From assembly GCA_947493175.1 (NCBI GenBank), contig CANLQD010000002.1, forward strand, positions 967,986 to 1,031,985: a DNA stretch of 64,000 nt, written 5' to 3'. The notes under the pieces are model-generated. The model searched no databases. It had not been told where the DNA came from and was given only the letters and a program-made list of their open reading frames with translations. Each line of letters opens with the position of its first letter. The stretch's first letter is position 1. The position numbers and the translations under genes are program-made. Shown piece by piece: positions 53,489 to 62,947 of the stretch. Source of the stretch: an uncultured Flavobacteriaceae bacterium. Lineage in GTDB: Bacteria; Bacteroidota; Bacteroidia; Flavobacteriales; Flavobacteriaceae.

Positions 53489-53875
53489 TTATTTTTCCAA
53501 CTTTTGTGCCAACACGGCTACTTGAAGTTCCAACCTTTTTAGTTCGCGCAAGACATCGTTCTTATCCATTTGCATCCAAATGTAAAGTTTCATCATTGCC
53601 ATAAAAAGCATACAAAGAAAGCCTGCCGCAGTCCATAAAATAAGTTCTTTTAGCTGCTCAGTATTAAAAAGTTGCACCAAACAATACACAAAAACAACGA
53701 AAACAAGTACGTGCACAACGGTCATGATACTTACCAACCATCCTGTTTTTCCCTTGTGTGCCTGCCCAAGTTTTCCCAAGAAACCCTGCTCCTCTAATTC
53801 ATCATAAAATTTGGCTTCTTCGGTATCCAGCGTTTCCTTGATCAAGGCATCTATTTTTTCAGTCTCTTTTTTCAT
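53489..53875 (-). CDS. DUF6768-like membrane protein, partner of the ECF sigma factor
   Basis: 128 residues. N-terminal acidic helix (KIDALIKETLDTEEAKFYDELEEQGFLGKLGQ), two membrane helices (WLVSIMTVVHVLVFVVFVYCLVQLF and ILWTAAGFLCMLFMAMMKLYIWM) and a C-terminal coiled coil. The layout resembles DUF6768. It starts four bases after the ECF sigma gene, so it may hold the sigma factor at the membrane (anti-sigma-like; inference from context). Confidence 0.7.
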   Translation of the reverse strand: MKKETEKIDALIKETLDTEEAKFYDELEEQGFLGKLGQAHKGKTGWLVSIMTVVHVLVFVVFVYCLVQLFNTEQLKELILWTAAGFLCMLFMAMMKLYIWMQMDKNDVLRELKRLELQVAVLAQKLEK

Positions 53876-53879
53876 CTAT

Positions 53880-54413
53880 TTATTTTTTAATGATTGTTTT
53901 TAATTTCTCTCTTGCATGAAACAGCCTTGACTTCACTGTGCCCATGGAGACATTTAGAATCTCGGCAATTTCCTTAAGTGTGTATTGCTCCGTATAAAAC
54001 AACCGCAATACTATTTGGTGATTATCCGGCAACGATTTAATCGCCGTTCTTAATTGTTGCAACAGTAATTCCGACGGTTCAGAAATCGTCTCGTATGCAT
54101 CCAATACCTTTATTTCCTTTGGCTCGTTTCGTTTTCTTCGGTTTCCTTTTAAGTAATTCAGTGCTTTTCGGGTAACGATCCGCATGGCCCAACTTTCAAA
54201 AGCATGGGTGTCCCGGAGTCCGTCTATTTTTTTTGCGATGATGACCCAACTATCTTGAACAAGGTCTTTCGCCACCTCCCTGTCATGCGTATACCAATAG
54301 GCCTGCCTGCACATTTTTTCATGATGCCTTTTTACCAATAAGCCAAATGCTTTCTCGTTTCCTGTGCGATACTGTAATACCAACAAGGCATCAAATACTT
54401 TTTGGGTAGTCAT
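53880..54413 (-). CDS. ECF-type RNA polymerase sigma factor
   Basis: 177 residues. Region 2 (residues 10-85; AFGLLVKRHHEKMCRQAYWYTHDREVAKDLVQDSWVIIAKKID) and region 4 (about 115-175; LPDNHQIVLRLFYTEQYTLKEIAEILNVSMGTVKSRLFHAREKL) are both complete. It directs RNA polymerase to a stress or envelope regulon. First gene of a two-gene unit with a small membrane protein. Confidence 0.92.
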   Translation of the reverse strand: MTTQKVFDALLVLQYRTGNEKAFGLLVKRHHEKMCRQAYWYTHDREVAKDLVQDSWVIIAKKIDGLRDTHAFESWAMRIVTRKALNYLKGNRRKRNEPKEIKVLDAYETISEPSELLLQQLRTAIKSLPDNHQIVLRLFYTEQYTLKEIAEILNVSMGTVKSRLFHAREKLKTIIKK

Positions 54414-54534
54414 TCAACTGATGTATACCTTATAGAGTTCAAAAGAAATAAAAGGTTCACTTTTTTAACTTTTTTTAATAGTAAAGGAATAAAGATAAGA
54501 GTTATAAATGCCGGGCTATTGTTACTTTTGCCCC

Positions 54535-55944
54535 ATGCGAAAAAAGAAACCGCGTCCCATTTTCGAAAATATCGAGGTCGTTGACGCCGCAGCTAAAGGA
54601 AAAACAATCGCCAAAGCCCCGGATGGGAGAGTTATTTTTCTCACCAACACGGTACCGGGTGATATCGTAGACGTACAAACGACCAAAAAACGGAAGGCCT
54701 ATTTTGAGGGAGTCGCTACGCGGTTTCACCATTTCTCGGAGAAGCGCGTAACCCCCAATTGCGCGCACTTTGGTGTTTGCGGGGGGTGTAAGTGGCAAGA
54801 TATGGGTTATGAACACCAACTTTCCTATAAGCAGCGCGAAGTAGAAAACAATTTGCGAAGAATCGGACATTTAGAACTCCCTGAGATCAATTCGATACTT
54901 GGTTCGAAACAACAATATTTCTATCGGAACAAAATGGAATTTTCATTTTCGAGCAGTCGATGGATGACCTTGGAGGAGATTCAATCTGACAAAGAAATTA
55001 CCGATAAAAATGCCTTGGGCTTTCATATTCCCGGAATGTGGGATAAAATACTCGATATTAAAAAATGTCACCTGCAAAGAGAGCCCTCGAATAAGATTCG
55101 ATTGGAAATCAAAGATTTTGCCCTTAAAAACGGCCTTTCATTTTTTAATCCACGCAAGCAAGAAGGCTTGTTGCGCACCCTGATGATTCGCACTTCATCT
55201 ACCGGTGAAGTCATGGTATTGCTTCAATTTTTTGAAGACGATAGGGAGAAAAGGGACCTATTATTGAATCATTTGGCTGAAAAATTTCCTGAAATCACCT
55301 CACTCCTTTATGTTATAAACCCAAAAAAGAACGATACCATCTATGATCAGGAGGTTCATTGTTTTTACGGTAGGGACCATATTTTTGAGGAGATGGAGGG
55401 CCTTCGGTTCAAGATCAATGCCAAGTCTTTTTATCAGACCAATTCGGAACAGGCATACGAACTCTACAAGGTTACCCGCGACTTTGCGGGACTCACTGGT
55501 GAAGAACTCGTATACGACCTTTATACCGGCACGGGTACCATTGCACAATTCGTTGCAAAAAAAGCCAAGAAAGTTGTCGGAATCGAGTCGGTCCCAGACG
55601 CTATTGTCGCGGCCAAGGAGAATGCACAAAGAAACCAATTGAACAATGTGGACTTTTTTACGGGAGACATGAAAAACGTTTTCAATGATGCGTTTATTTC
55701 GGAGAATGGTACACCCGACGTAATTATCACCGACCCTCCGCGCGACGGAATGCATAAAGATGTCGTGCAACAGCTATTGCAAATCGCACCGCAAAAGATT
55801 GTCTATGTAAGTTGTAATAGTGCTACACAGGCGAGAGATCTTGCCATGATGAAAGAAAGCTACCGAGTAACAAAGGTGCAACCCGTGGATATGTTCCCAC
55901 AAACCCATCACGTTGAAAATGTTGTACTTTTGGAAAAGATTTGA
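54535..55944 (+). CDS. rlmD: 23S rRNA (uracil-5-)-methyltransferase RlmD/RumA
   Basis: 469 residues from the ATG at 54535. A TRAM-like domain (residues 10-60), Cys ligands of the 4Fe-4S cluster at 76, 82 and 85 (CAHFGVCGGC) with a fourth in IKKCHLQ, and a Rossmann methyltransferase: FYQTNSEQAYELY, YDLYTGTGTIAQF, DPPRDGMH and the catalytic Cys in YVSCNSATQARDL. It makes m5U in 23S rRNA (U1939 in E. coli) or a related site. Followed after four bases by a DUF6452 lipoprotein gene. Confidence 0.92.
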   Translation: MRKKKPRPIFENIEVVDAAAKGKTIAKAPDGRVIFLTNTVPGDIVDVQTTKKRKAYFEGVATRFHHFSEKRVTPNCAHFGVCGGCKWQDMGYEHQLSYKQREVENNLRRIGHLELPEINSILGSKQQYFYRNKMEFSFSSSRWMTLEEIQSDKEITDKNALGFHIPGMWDKILDIKKCHLQREPSNKIRLEIKDFALKNGLSFFNPRKQEGLLRTLMIRTSSTGEVMVLLQFFEDDREKRDLLLNHLAEKFPEITSLLYVINPKKNDTIYDQEVHCFYGRDHIFEEMEGLRFKINAKSFYQTNSEQAYELYKVTRDFAGLTGEELVYDLYTGTGTIAQFVAKKAKKVVGIESVPDAIVAAKENAQRNQLNNVDFFTGDMKNVFNDAFISENGTPDVIITDPPRDGMHKDVVQQLLQIAPQKIVYVSCNSATQARDLAMMKESYRVTKVQPVDMFPQTHHVENVVLLEKI

Positions 55945-55948
55945 TTGC

Positions 55949-56443
55949 ATGAAGCATTTAAAGATTGCGCTACTCGTTTGCCTGGGAATACTTTTTTTTT
56001 CAGCATGCGAAAAAGACGATATCTGTATCGACGGGGATACCCCATTGCTGGTTATCCGTTTTTATGATCGGGACGATACTACTTTGGTCAAGGCCGTACC
56101 CTCCCTTGTGGTACGAGGTCTGGACGGTACTTCCGAATTGGATGTTATCGCAAATGCTTCATCCGATTCTATTGCTATTCCCTTAAGAGTCGACCAAGGC
56201 AGCACCTCTTTTCTTCTTTCGCAGAATCCGACAGAGGATGATACCACCTTGAATTCGGATACAATTACCTTTGACTACGAAACTAAGGAAATCTTTATCT
56301 CAAGGGCCTGTGGCTTTGTGGTAAATTATGATAGTTTATCTGGCACGACCGTTGCTGATGATAGTTTATGGATCCGGGAAATTCGTATTGATTCCACTTT
56401 TATAGAAAATTCAAATTCGGCACATGTCAAAATTTTGCACTAG
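55949..56443 (+). CDS. DUF6452 lipoprotein
   Basis: The ATG at 55949 gives 164 residues with a lipoprotein signal (lipobox FFSAC, Cys at about residue 21) and DxCxD right after it (KDDICIDGDTPLLVIRFYD). The body is beta-rich and includes the conserved RACGFVVNYD. This matches DUF6452, commonly followed by DUF6048 as here (20-base overlap). Function unknown; an outer-membrane-associated pair is likely. Confidence 0.82.
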   Translation: MKHLKIALLVCLGILFFSACEKDDICIDGDTPLLVIRFYDRDDTTLVKAVPSLVVRGLDGTSELDVIANASSDSIAIPLRVDQGSTSFLLSQNPTEDDTTLNSDTITFDYETKEIFISRACGFVVNYDSLSGTTVADDSLWIREIRIDSTFIENSNSAHVKILH

Positions 56444-57224
56444 CTTATTTTTTCTGTTGGTGTTCGTTGGTCTTAGCGCCCAGGAAGAGAACAAGACCAT
56501 CGACTTGAATCGAAAAGATTCCGTTGTCTATAAACAGCCTTATGGCCTAAGGGTCGGAATTGATTTGAGCCGTCCGATTACCTCCTTTTTTGATGAGGAT
56601 TACACAGGGATCGAGTTTGTGGGAGACTATCGACTTACGCAAAAATTGTATATCGCCGGCGAATTAGGGAACGAGCAAAAAACGAGAAGGGAACTGCTAA
56701 GCTTGGACGGGGAGGAAACTGCGGAAGGGGAACTATATAATTTTACCGCATCTGGGAGTTATATTAAACTGGGGGTCGATTACAACACCTATGGTAATTG
56801 GTATGGCGAACAAAATATGATCACCATTGGGGGGCGCTACGCTTTTTCTACTTTTAGCCAAACCGTAAACGATTACAACATTTACGAATCGAACCGATAT
56901 TGGAACCCAACAGGATTCACTCCTGGAGCAGAAGATGAGCGTGAGTTCAAAGGAAGAACCGCTTCTTGGATCGAAGGAGTGGTCGGGGTGAAGATGGAGC
57001 TGTTCAAAAATCTATACTTAGGAGGAAGTATACGACTGGGGATTCTGATTACCAATAAAGAGAAAGACTCTGACCAATTCACCAACTTGTTTATCCCAGG
57101 GTTCAACAAAGTCACTGAAAATAGCCGTTTTGGAGTGGGTTATAACTACTCGATCACCTATTTGGTTCCACTCTACAAAAAGAAGAAAAAAGCTGAAGAA
57201 GAACCAGTTGAAGAATCACAATAA
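56424..57224 (+). CDS. DUF6048 outer-membrane barrel protein
   Basis: 266 residues with signal peptide (SLFFLLVFVGLSAQ). The body is a series of barrel strands (KQPYGLRVGIDLSRPITSFF, GIEFVGDYRLTQKLYIAGELG, GSYIKLGVDYNTYG, MITIGGRYAFSTF, RFGVGYNYSITYLVPLYK) ending in a Lys/Glu-rich tail. DUF6048 family. Coupled to the DUF6452 lipoprotein. Confidence 0.82.
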   Translation: MSKFCTSLFFLLVFVGLSAQEENKTIDLNRKDSVVYKQPYGLRVGIDLSRPITSFFDEDYTGIEFVGDYRLTQKLYIAGELGNEQKTRRELLSLDGEETAEGELYNFTASGSYIKLGVDYNTYGNWYGEQNMITIGGRYAFSTFSQTVNDYNIYESNRYWNPTGFTPGAEDEREFKGRTASWIEGVVGVKMELFKNLYLGGSIRLGILITNKEKDSDQFTNLFIPGFNKVTENSRFGVGYNYSITYLVPLYKKKKKAEEEPVEESQ

Positions 57225-57232
57225 TGCCCGCC

Positions 57233-58402
57233 TTACTCCTTGCGCTGATACTTTGCTTTCTTACTTCCTTCGTACATCACATATTTCACCAAACGCGATT
57301 CCAAATGACTGTTGTATACTTTGATTTTTCGCGAAGGCCGCAATCCTACAAATTTCAAAGCCTGCATGTTCGAGGTAATGAACCATGCATCTGTGCCTGG
57401 ATACGATTGTTTTAAGGTGTCTCCGATAGCTGCATAGAAATCTTCCATATCAAGATTTAAACGTTCGCCGTAGGGCGGATTAAAAACCATGTGCAAGGGG
57501 CCTTCTATCGGCTTTTCAGAGTCGAAAAAATTCTTTCGCTCAACTGTAATGTATTCGGAGAGATTTGCATTTTCGATATTCTCGGTTGCCTTTCTAACGG
57601 CAGACGGGGCCTTGTCATAACCAATGATTTGGTGATGAAACTCGCGGGTCTTTCGCAAACTGACCGCTACTATCTTTTCAAACAGTTCTTCATCAAAGTC
57701 TTCCCATTTCTCAAAAGCGAATTCTTTGCGGTTGATATTGGCCGGTATATTACAGGCAATCATGGCCGCCTCGGTTAAAAAGGTACCACTTCCGCACATG
57801 GGGTCCAAAAAATCGGATTGTCCTTCCCACCCACTCAATAGCAAGAGCCCGGCGGCCAATACTTCGTTGATAGGGGCAATATTCGTGGCAGTACGGTAGC
57901 CACGATGATGCAATGAACGGCCTGAGCTGTCCAATGATACATTGCAGTGCTCTTTGTATATGTGAATATTGATACGCATATCGGGAAACTTCACATCAAC
58001 ATTGGGCCGTTTCCCATCCATATCCCTAAATTTATCTACAATAGCATCCTTTGCTTTTTGGGATACATAAAGCGAATGTGAAAAATGGTCAGAGTTTACG
58101 GTGGTATCAATAGCAAAAGACGTGTCTACCGATAGGTACTCGGCCCATGGCATTGCATATATTTTTTTATACAGCTCATTTTCGTTTCGAACCGTGAACG
58201 AGTGAATCGGTTTTATGATTTTTATGGCGGTTCGTAGGCATAGATTTGCTTTGTACATAAAACCCGTATCACCTTCGAAAGATACATTCCGTGTACCTAT
58301 CTTCACGTTCCCCGCTCCAAGATTTCGCAACTCTTTGGCCAAAATCTCTTCGAAACCGAAAAGGGTCTTGGCGACCATCCTAAAATTATTGTTCATGTGC
58401 AT
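57233..58402 (-). CDS. THUMP-domain RNA methyltransferase (RlmL/UPF0020-like)
   Basis: 389 residues. N-terminal ferredoxin-like and THUMP domains (residues 1-160; MVAKTLFGFEEILAKELRNLGAGNVK), then a UPF0020 Rossmann methyltransferase with LDPMCGSGTFLTEAAMIA (motif I) and the catalytic FNPPYGERL (motif IV). It resembles the N-terminal half of E. coli RlmKL, which makes m2G2445 in 23S rRNA. A second start codon lies two codons downstream (58396). Confidence 0.88.
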   Translation of the reverse strand: MHMNNNFRMVAKTLFGFEEILAKELRNLGAGNVKIGTRNVSFEGDTGFMYKANLCLRTAIKIIKPIHSFTVRNENELYKKIYAMPWAEYLSVDTSFAIDTTVNSDHFSHSLYVSQKAKDAIVDKFRDMDGKRPNVDVKFPDMRINIHIYKEHCNVSLDSSGRSLHHRGYRTATNIAPINEVLAAGLLLLSGWEGQSDFLDPMCGSGTFLTEAAMIACNIPANINRKEFAFEKWEDFDEELFEKIVAVSLRKTREFHHQIIGYDKAPSAVRKATENIENANLSEYITVERKNFFDSEKPIEGPLHMVFNPPYGERLNLDMEDFYAAIGDTLKQSYPGTDAWFITSNMQALKFVGLRPSRKIKVYNSHLESRLVKYVMYEGSKKAKYQRKE

Positions 58403-58527
58403 ACCACTTTCAATCGCAAAAATAGGTTAATTTTGACCCTTACAATCATACTGTTGAAGTTATTGGTGCATCGTTTTTAACATATCCGAAGATCAATTTC
58501 ATAGTATATCGACCACAGCAACGACCA

Positions 58528-59199
58528 ATGACCTATATTTTACCAATTCTCGCCGTTGTCTTAAGTTTTGCTTTGGTATTCATCGCCAAACCTAAGAATA
58601 ATGAACACTTTAAACTTTTACTAGCCTTTAGTGGCGCCTTTTTACTTGCGCTAACAGTTTTTGAACTCTTTCCGGAAGTCTATGAAAATGCAGACGCCAA
58701 AATGGTCGGGCTCTTTGTGATGTTGGGCATATTATTACAGATTTTTTTGGAGTTTTTTTCCAAAGGTGCCGAACACGGCCATGTTCACCTAGATACCAAA
58801 AAGTCGACTTTTCCATGGCCACTTTTTATAAGTTTATCGGTACACTCTTTTTTAGAGGGATTTCCCATCGAAGAACATCAACTAATGCTGTATGGTATTC
58901 TAATCCATAAAATCCCCATAGCTATTATCTTGAGTATCTTTCTATTGGGCTCTCAAATTAAAATAGCAAAGGCGGTCTTCTTTATTGTTCTATTTTCTTT
59001 GATGACACCATTGGGGAGTTATGTGGCAGCAAAAGCCGTATGGGTCACTACTTATTATACGGTAATCAATGCGTTGGTCATCGGGGTATTTTTACATATT
59101 TCAACGGTCATTCTTTTTGAAAGCTCCGAAGGCCATAAGTTTAATCTTAGAAAACTGGTAGTCATCACGCTCGGTATCGCAATCGCCTATCTACTCTAA
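58528..59199 (+). CDS. ZIP-family metal transporter
   Basis: 223 residues, eight predicted membrane helices. The metal pathway residues are in HSFLEGFPIEEHQLML (helix 4) and GILIHKIPIAIIL (helix 5). A short His-containing loop (GAEHGHVHLDTKK) follows helix 3. Imports divalent metals such as zinc or iron. It overlaps the following DUF4268 gene by one base (TAATG). Confidence 0.85.
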   Translation: MTYILPILAVVLSFALVFIAKPKNNEHFKLLLAFSGAFLLALTVFELFPEVYENADAKMVGLFVMLGILLQIFLEFFSKGAEHGHVHLDTKKSTFPWPLFISLSVHSFLEGFPIEEHQLMLYGILIHKIPIAIILSIFLLGSQIKIAKAVFFIVLFSLMTPLGSYVAAKAVWVTTYYTVINALVIGVFLHISTVILFESSEGHKFNLRKLVVITLGIAIAYLL

Positions 59200-59627
59200 T
59201 GTTCAGTAAAGAGGAATCAAAACGTTTACGGCAAGACTTCTGGATCGCTTTTGGAAAATCCTTTCCGCGTAAATGGATACGGTATCATACAAACATCAAA
59301 GGACTTTCACTAAAATTTCATTTTCATCTGAAGTTTGCCATGGTATCATTGGATATTGAGTCGGATGATCTGGAACAACGCATCAAATTATGGGAAAAAG
59401 CAACCTCCTTAAGATCGATCTTGTTATCCGATTATTTACCTGATGCCATCTTCGATGATAGCTATGTTCTCTCAAACCAAAAAGAAATTTCACGAATCTA
59501 TGTATCCTTACCAGATGTATCTATCCATAATAAAAATACTTGGCAAGAAACCATGGTCTTTCTAAATAACCAAATGCAAAGCTTGGAAGCTTTCTTTCTT
59601 GATTTCAAGGAGTTCCTTGAAAGCTAA
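59199..59627 (+). CDS. DUF4268 family protein
   Basis: 142 residues, cytoplasmic. The start MFSKEESKRLRQDFWIAFGKSFPRKWIRYHTNIKGLSLKFHF matches the DUF4268 group, and VSLPDVSIHNKNTWQETMVFLNNQM is typical of the C-terminal half. No known activity. Translationally coupled to the ZIP transporter by a one-base overlap. Confidence 0.82.
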   Translation: MFSKEESKRLRQDFWIAFGKSFPRKWIRYHTNIKGLSLKFHFHLKFAMVSLDIESDDLEQRIKLWEKATSLRSILLSDYLPDAIFDDSYVLSNQKEISRIYVSLPDVSIHNKNTWQETMVFLNNQMQSLEAFFLDFKEFLES

Positions 59628-59747
59628 AATCTTGTAGAGGTCGGCATCATATCGACAAAATGTGTTATTTTACAGCTGGTTTGCTCCATGTTCACAAGGC
59701 AAGATAGAAATCACGTCATCGCTATTGACTTTTAACCAAACACCTTT

Positions 59748-60665
59748 ATGAAACGAATACTATGCTTTTTCCTCTTCTTGACATTTGTACACTGCTCTTT
59801 GGCGCAGGACTTGGAACCTTTTGAATTAACCGAAGATTGGTTATCGCATATCGAGGAATTGGCGCCGTTGAAAACTTCCGTATCCATGGAGGGGAGCAAG
59901 AATATTTTGATCTTCTCATTACATACCGGATATGAACATTGGACCATTCCACACACTGAGGCCGTTGTTCAACTTGTAGCTGAAAAAACAGGGGCCTTTA
60001 AGGTCACGACCTCAAAAGATATTTCGGTTTTTGAATCTGAAAATCTGGCAACGTACGACGCTATTGTACTAAACAATAACTGCTCTATGCGCGACCATCG
60101 AAACATCTTTTGGGATATTCTAAAAAAAGATGATGCTTTGAATAACCAACAACAAAAGGAAAAAGCGGTAAAACTAGAACAAAACCTTTTTGAATATGTG
60201 AAGAATGGAGGTGGGCTTATGGTGTTACACGGGGGTATTACCATGCAGAACAATACAGAAGAATTTGGAAAGATGGTCGGAGGCAGCTTCGATTATCATC
60301 CCAAACAACAGCGTATTTCGGTAAAACTGGTCGATGCTTCCCATCCACTGGTCAAGGCTTTTGATGGAGTCGGATTTGAACATGTAGATGAACCCTACTT
60401 CTTCAACAACGCCTACTTCGACTACAATTTTAGACCGTTGCTTTATATGGAAGCAAACGAATTAAAGGGTAAAAAAGCGGCAGTTAACGATAACATCAAA
60501 TATATCGCTTGGATTAAACCATATGGGGACGGACGGGTTTTCTACGCATCTCCATCCCATAACGCGCATAGTTACGAAAATCCACAACTATTACAATTTT
60601 TAGTAGATGGCCTGCAATACGCTGTCGGTGTCTTGGAATGCGACGATTCGCCAATAGAAGAGTAG
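59748..60665 (+). CDS. secreted ThuA-domain protein
   Basis: 305 residues with signal peptide (ILCFFLFLTFVHCSLAQ). The ThuA (class I glutamine amidotransferase-like) fold is visible: NILIFSLHTGYEHWTIPHTEAV, YDAIVLNNNC, VKNGGGLMVLHGGI, VGGSFDYHPKQQRISVKLVD, HPLVKAFDG, YGDGRVFYASPSH. The usual reactive Cys of amidotransferases is not obvious. ThuA proteins are linked to sugar use; the substrate here is open. Confidence 0.85.
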   Translation: MKRILCFFLFLTFVHCSLAQDLEPFELTEDWLSHIEELAPLKTSVSMEGSKNILIFSLHTGYEHWTIPHTEAVVQLVAEKTGAFKVTTSKDISVFESENLATYDAIVLNNNCSMRDHRNIFWDILKKDDALNNQQQKEKAVKLEQNLFEYVKNGGGLMVLHGGITMQNNTEEFGKMVGGSFDYHPKQQRISVKLVDASHPLVKAFDGVGFEHVDEPYFFNNAYFDYNFRPLLYMEANELKGKKAAVNDNIKYIAWIKPYGDGRVFYASPSHNAHSYENPQLLQFLVDGLQYAVGVLECDDSPIEE

Positions 60666-60775
60666 AGCACCCACCACTTCCCTGATAGTTACAATCAGAA
60701 TTCAACCGGGTATTTTGACTACGGCACAAATACCGCTTTTCAATCCCAACGATTCAAAGCGGGCGGTATTAAAGT

Positions 60776-61405
60776 TCAAATGACATCCAAGTAGATAAAA
60801 AGCCAATGAAAAAAGGCACCTCCTAAAACAAATACGTGCCAGATAAAATGATTAAAGGGTATTTTTCGTACCGCATAAAACAAAATGCCCAATGTATAAC
60901 AGGCGCCTCCTGCAAACAATAAGTTCATTCCCAAGTCGGTGGTTGCGGCCCGTAAACTTGAAAAATCGATAACGATCAGCCACCCCATTATTAAATACAA
61001 TAAGAGCGAAACGAATTCATATTTACCAGTAAAGAACAATTTCATGATCGCACCAAAAGCGGCAATCCCCCAAACAGTATAAAAAAGGGTCCATCCACTA
61101 CCCTTTTCAAGGCTGATCAAAGCAACAGGAGTATAAGTACCTGCAATCAGCAAATAAATACTGATATGATCTACTATCTGATATATCTTCCTAAGATGCG
61201 CTTTTGATACCGAATGATAAATTGTAGAGGCTAAAAACAGTATAACGATACTTGCACTGTAAATTAGGATACTTGCTACGGCATAAGGTGTTTTATCAGT
61301 ATTCTTTTCGAGCAGAAGAAAGAGGCCGATCAGTCCCATCAAGACTCCTAAACCGTGGGAAAAGGCATTCAGTCTTTCTTCAAGATAAGAATGGGTTTCT
61401 TTCAT
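60776..61405 (-). CDS. hemolysin III (YqfA/TrhA, PAQR-like) family protein
   Basis: 209 residues, seven helices. Family residues are in place: ERLNAFSHGLGVLMG at the N-terminus, STIYHSVSKAHLRKIYQIVDHISIYLLIAGTYTP in the middle, and FNHFIWHVFVLGGAFFHWLFI at the end; the Ser, His and Asp of these motifs bind zinc in PAQR proteins. Thought to act in membrane energetics or lipid handling. It follows the amidohydrolase by 15 bases on the same strand. Confidence 0.9.
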   Translation of the reverse strand: MKETHSYLEERLNAFSHGLGVLMGLIGLFLLLEKNTDKTPYAVASILIYSASIVILFLASTIYHSVSKAHLRKIYQIVDHISIYLLIAGTYTPVALISLEKGSGWTLFYTVWGIAAFGAIMKLFFTGKYEFVSLLLYLIMGWLIVIDFSSLRAATTDLGMNLLFAGGACYTLGILFYAVRKIPFNHFIWHVFVLGGAFFHWLFIYLDVI

Positions 61406-61420
61406 TATTAAAAGTAGTTG

Positions 61421-62758
61421 CTATTTGTACCGTTTTCCGTGTTTAATGACCATGTCTACATCTTGCAACAAGCTTATATACCGCAGCACATCACCATCTA
61501 CGGCGATAATATCGGCATATTTTCCTGGGGTAACGGTCCCAACTTCCTCGGCCACGCCCATCCATAAAGCTGGCCAGTAGGTTGCTGCGCGAATAGCGTA
61601 CATGGGGTCGATACCGAACTCATTTACCCATACATCTAGTTCGTTCCAAGTAGACTGGCTATGAAACTTCATCGGAATGCCACTATCAGTACCTATCATA
61701 AGCACTACACCAGCATCTAACAACTGATTTATTTTGGTTTCAAGTGTTGGTTTTCTAGAAGGGGTCAACTGAAAATAGGGCAACCTATCGGGATGGGCAA
61801 TGCTTTTTTTAATATCAACGATAACGCTATCGGGAAGTCCACGGTGCCAAGAATCATTGTCTAGTTTCTCCGGGTTGTCACGTACATATTCATAATTGTA
61901 AAGCCCCTCTACCGTTGGGCACCAAAATAAGGGACCTTGACTCATATCTGCTGTTCGCTCCTTGATCATTTCCATAACATCGTCAGGATAGCGGGGTGCC
62001 GAAGACAATCCGGTATGCTCAAAACAATCGGCCCCTGTTTGCAAACCTCTACGTATTTCTTCTGGTCTATGGCCGTGAGCCACTACCTTCAAATTATATT
62101 TATGGGCCTCATCAACGACTGCCTGTACCTCTTCCAAGGTCATTTGATCTTGATCAATGAGCTTAATGACATCTACCCCCGCTTTCGCTAATTTTCTTAT
62201 CTTTTTTCTTCCATCCTCTGCACCGTTTACTCCCCAACGAAAATCCTCGGTCCCCGGATACGGTTTGTGTTGAATAAACGGACCCGACACATATAAGGTA
62301 GCACCGGGAATATCCCCTTTATTTATAGCATCCCGAACAGCAATGCTTTCCTCTAAAGGACCTCCCAAGTCACGAGCGCTGGTGACACCAGCCATTAACA
62401 GTTGATGGGCCGATGCGGGCATGATTACATCCTTAAAAAGCGGCGGATAGGTTTGGTCCCAGTAGGCATAATCGGCATGACCGGTTATCATCGTATGTAC
62501 ATGCATATCCCACAGACCTGGAAGTACGGTCATCCCCTCGGTAGAAATTACTTCAGCACCTTGGGGAATAGGGGTCGTATCAACGGTACCCACAGTCTTG
62601 ATTTTTTCACCCTCTATAATAACTACACTATTTTTTATGGGGTTTGATCCGAATCCATCAATCAATGTACCACCTACTAGAGCCTTAAGGCTTGAATCCT
62701 GGGAATATCCATTAGCTACAAAGAATAGGACGGATATATGAAGTAAAAAAGTTTTCAT
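61421..62758 (-). CDS. secreted amidohydrolase family protein
   Basis: 445 residues with signal peptide (LLHISVLFFVANGYSQ). Metal ligands and catalytic residues of the amidohydrolase barrel: HVH in GLWDMHVHTMI, Lys in VDVIKLIDQD, His in LKVVAHGHRPEEI and CFEHTG, and Asp in LMIGTDSGIPM. It resembles imidazolonepropionase- or prolidase-like secreted members that split cyclic amides or dipeptides. Start at 62758; upstream region has no clear promoter. Confidence 0.87.
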   Translation of the reverse strand: MKTFLLHISVLFFVANGYSQDSSLKALVGGTLIDGFGSNPIKNSVVIIEGEKIKTVGTVDTTPIPQGAEVISTEGMTVLPGLWDMHVHTMITGHADYAYWDQTYPPLFKDVIMPASAHQLLMAGVTSARDLGGPLEESIAVRDAINKGDIPGATLYVSGPFIQHKPYPGTEDFRWGVNGAEDGRKKIRKLAKAGVDVIKLIDQDQMTLEEVQAVVDEAHKYNLKVVAHGHRPEEIRRGLQTGADCFEHTGLSSAPRYPDDVMEMIKERTADMSQGPLFWCPTVEGLYNYEYVRDNPEKLDNDSWHRGLPDSVIVDIKKSIAHPDRLPYFQLTPSRKPTLETKINQLLDAGVVLMIGTDSGIPMKFHSQSTWNELDVWVNEFGIDPMYAIRAATYWPALWMGVAEEVGTVTPGKYADIIAVDGDVLRYISLLQDVDMVIKHGKRYK

Positions 62759-62947
62759 GGAAATGGCTTTGTTAAATATACCGAAAAATGAATGAGGGCA
62801 TTCAAAAACTTACCAACCTTTGAAAATGTTAACTTTAATTTTTATACTTTGCTTTATACAATTTAAACAGATTTAAATCTCTTAAAAATCATATCTGTAA
62901 ACTCCGGATCAATGAACTTGTCGTATCTGTCCGCTGCTATTATTACA

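Noticed and set aside
54523..54530. Perfect TAnnTTTG box four bases before the rlmD start
   Set aside because: There is no TTG at the -33 distance and no activator site; it would imply a leaderless mRNA. A single 8-base match is too weak.
62789..62805. TGA-N6-TCA palindrome (TGAGGGCATTCA) upstream of the amidohydrolase and DUF4249 genes
   Set aside because: Does not fit TGAY-N4-RTCA; the base after TGA is G and the one before TCA is T. Taken as chance.
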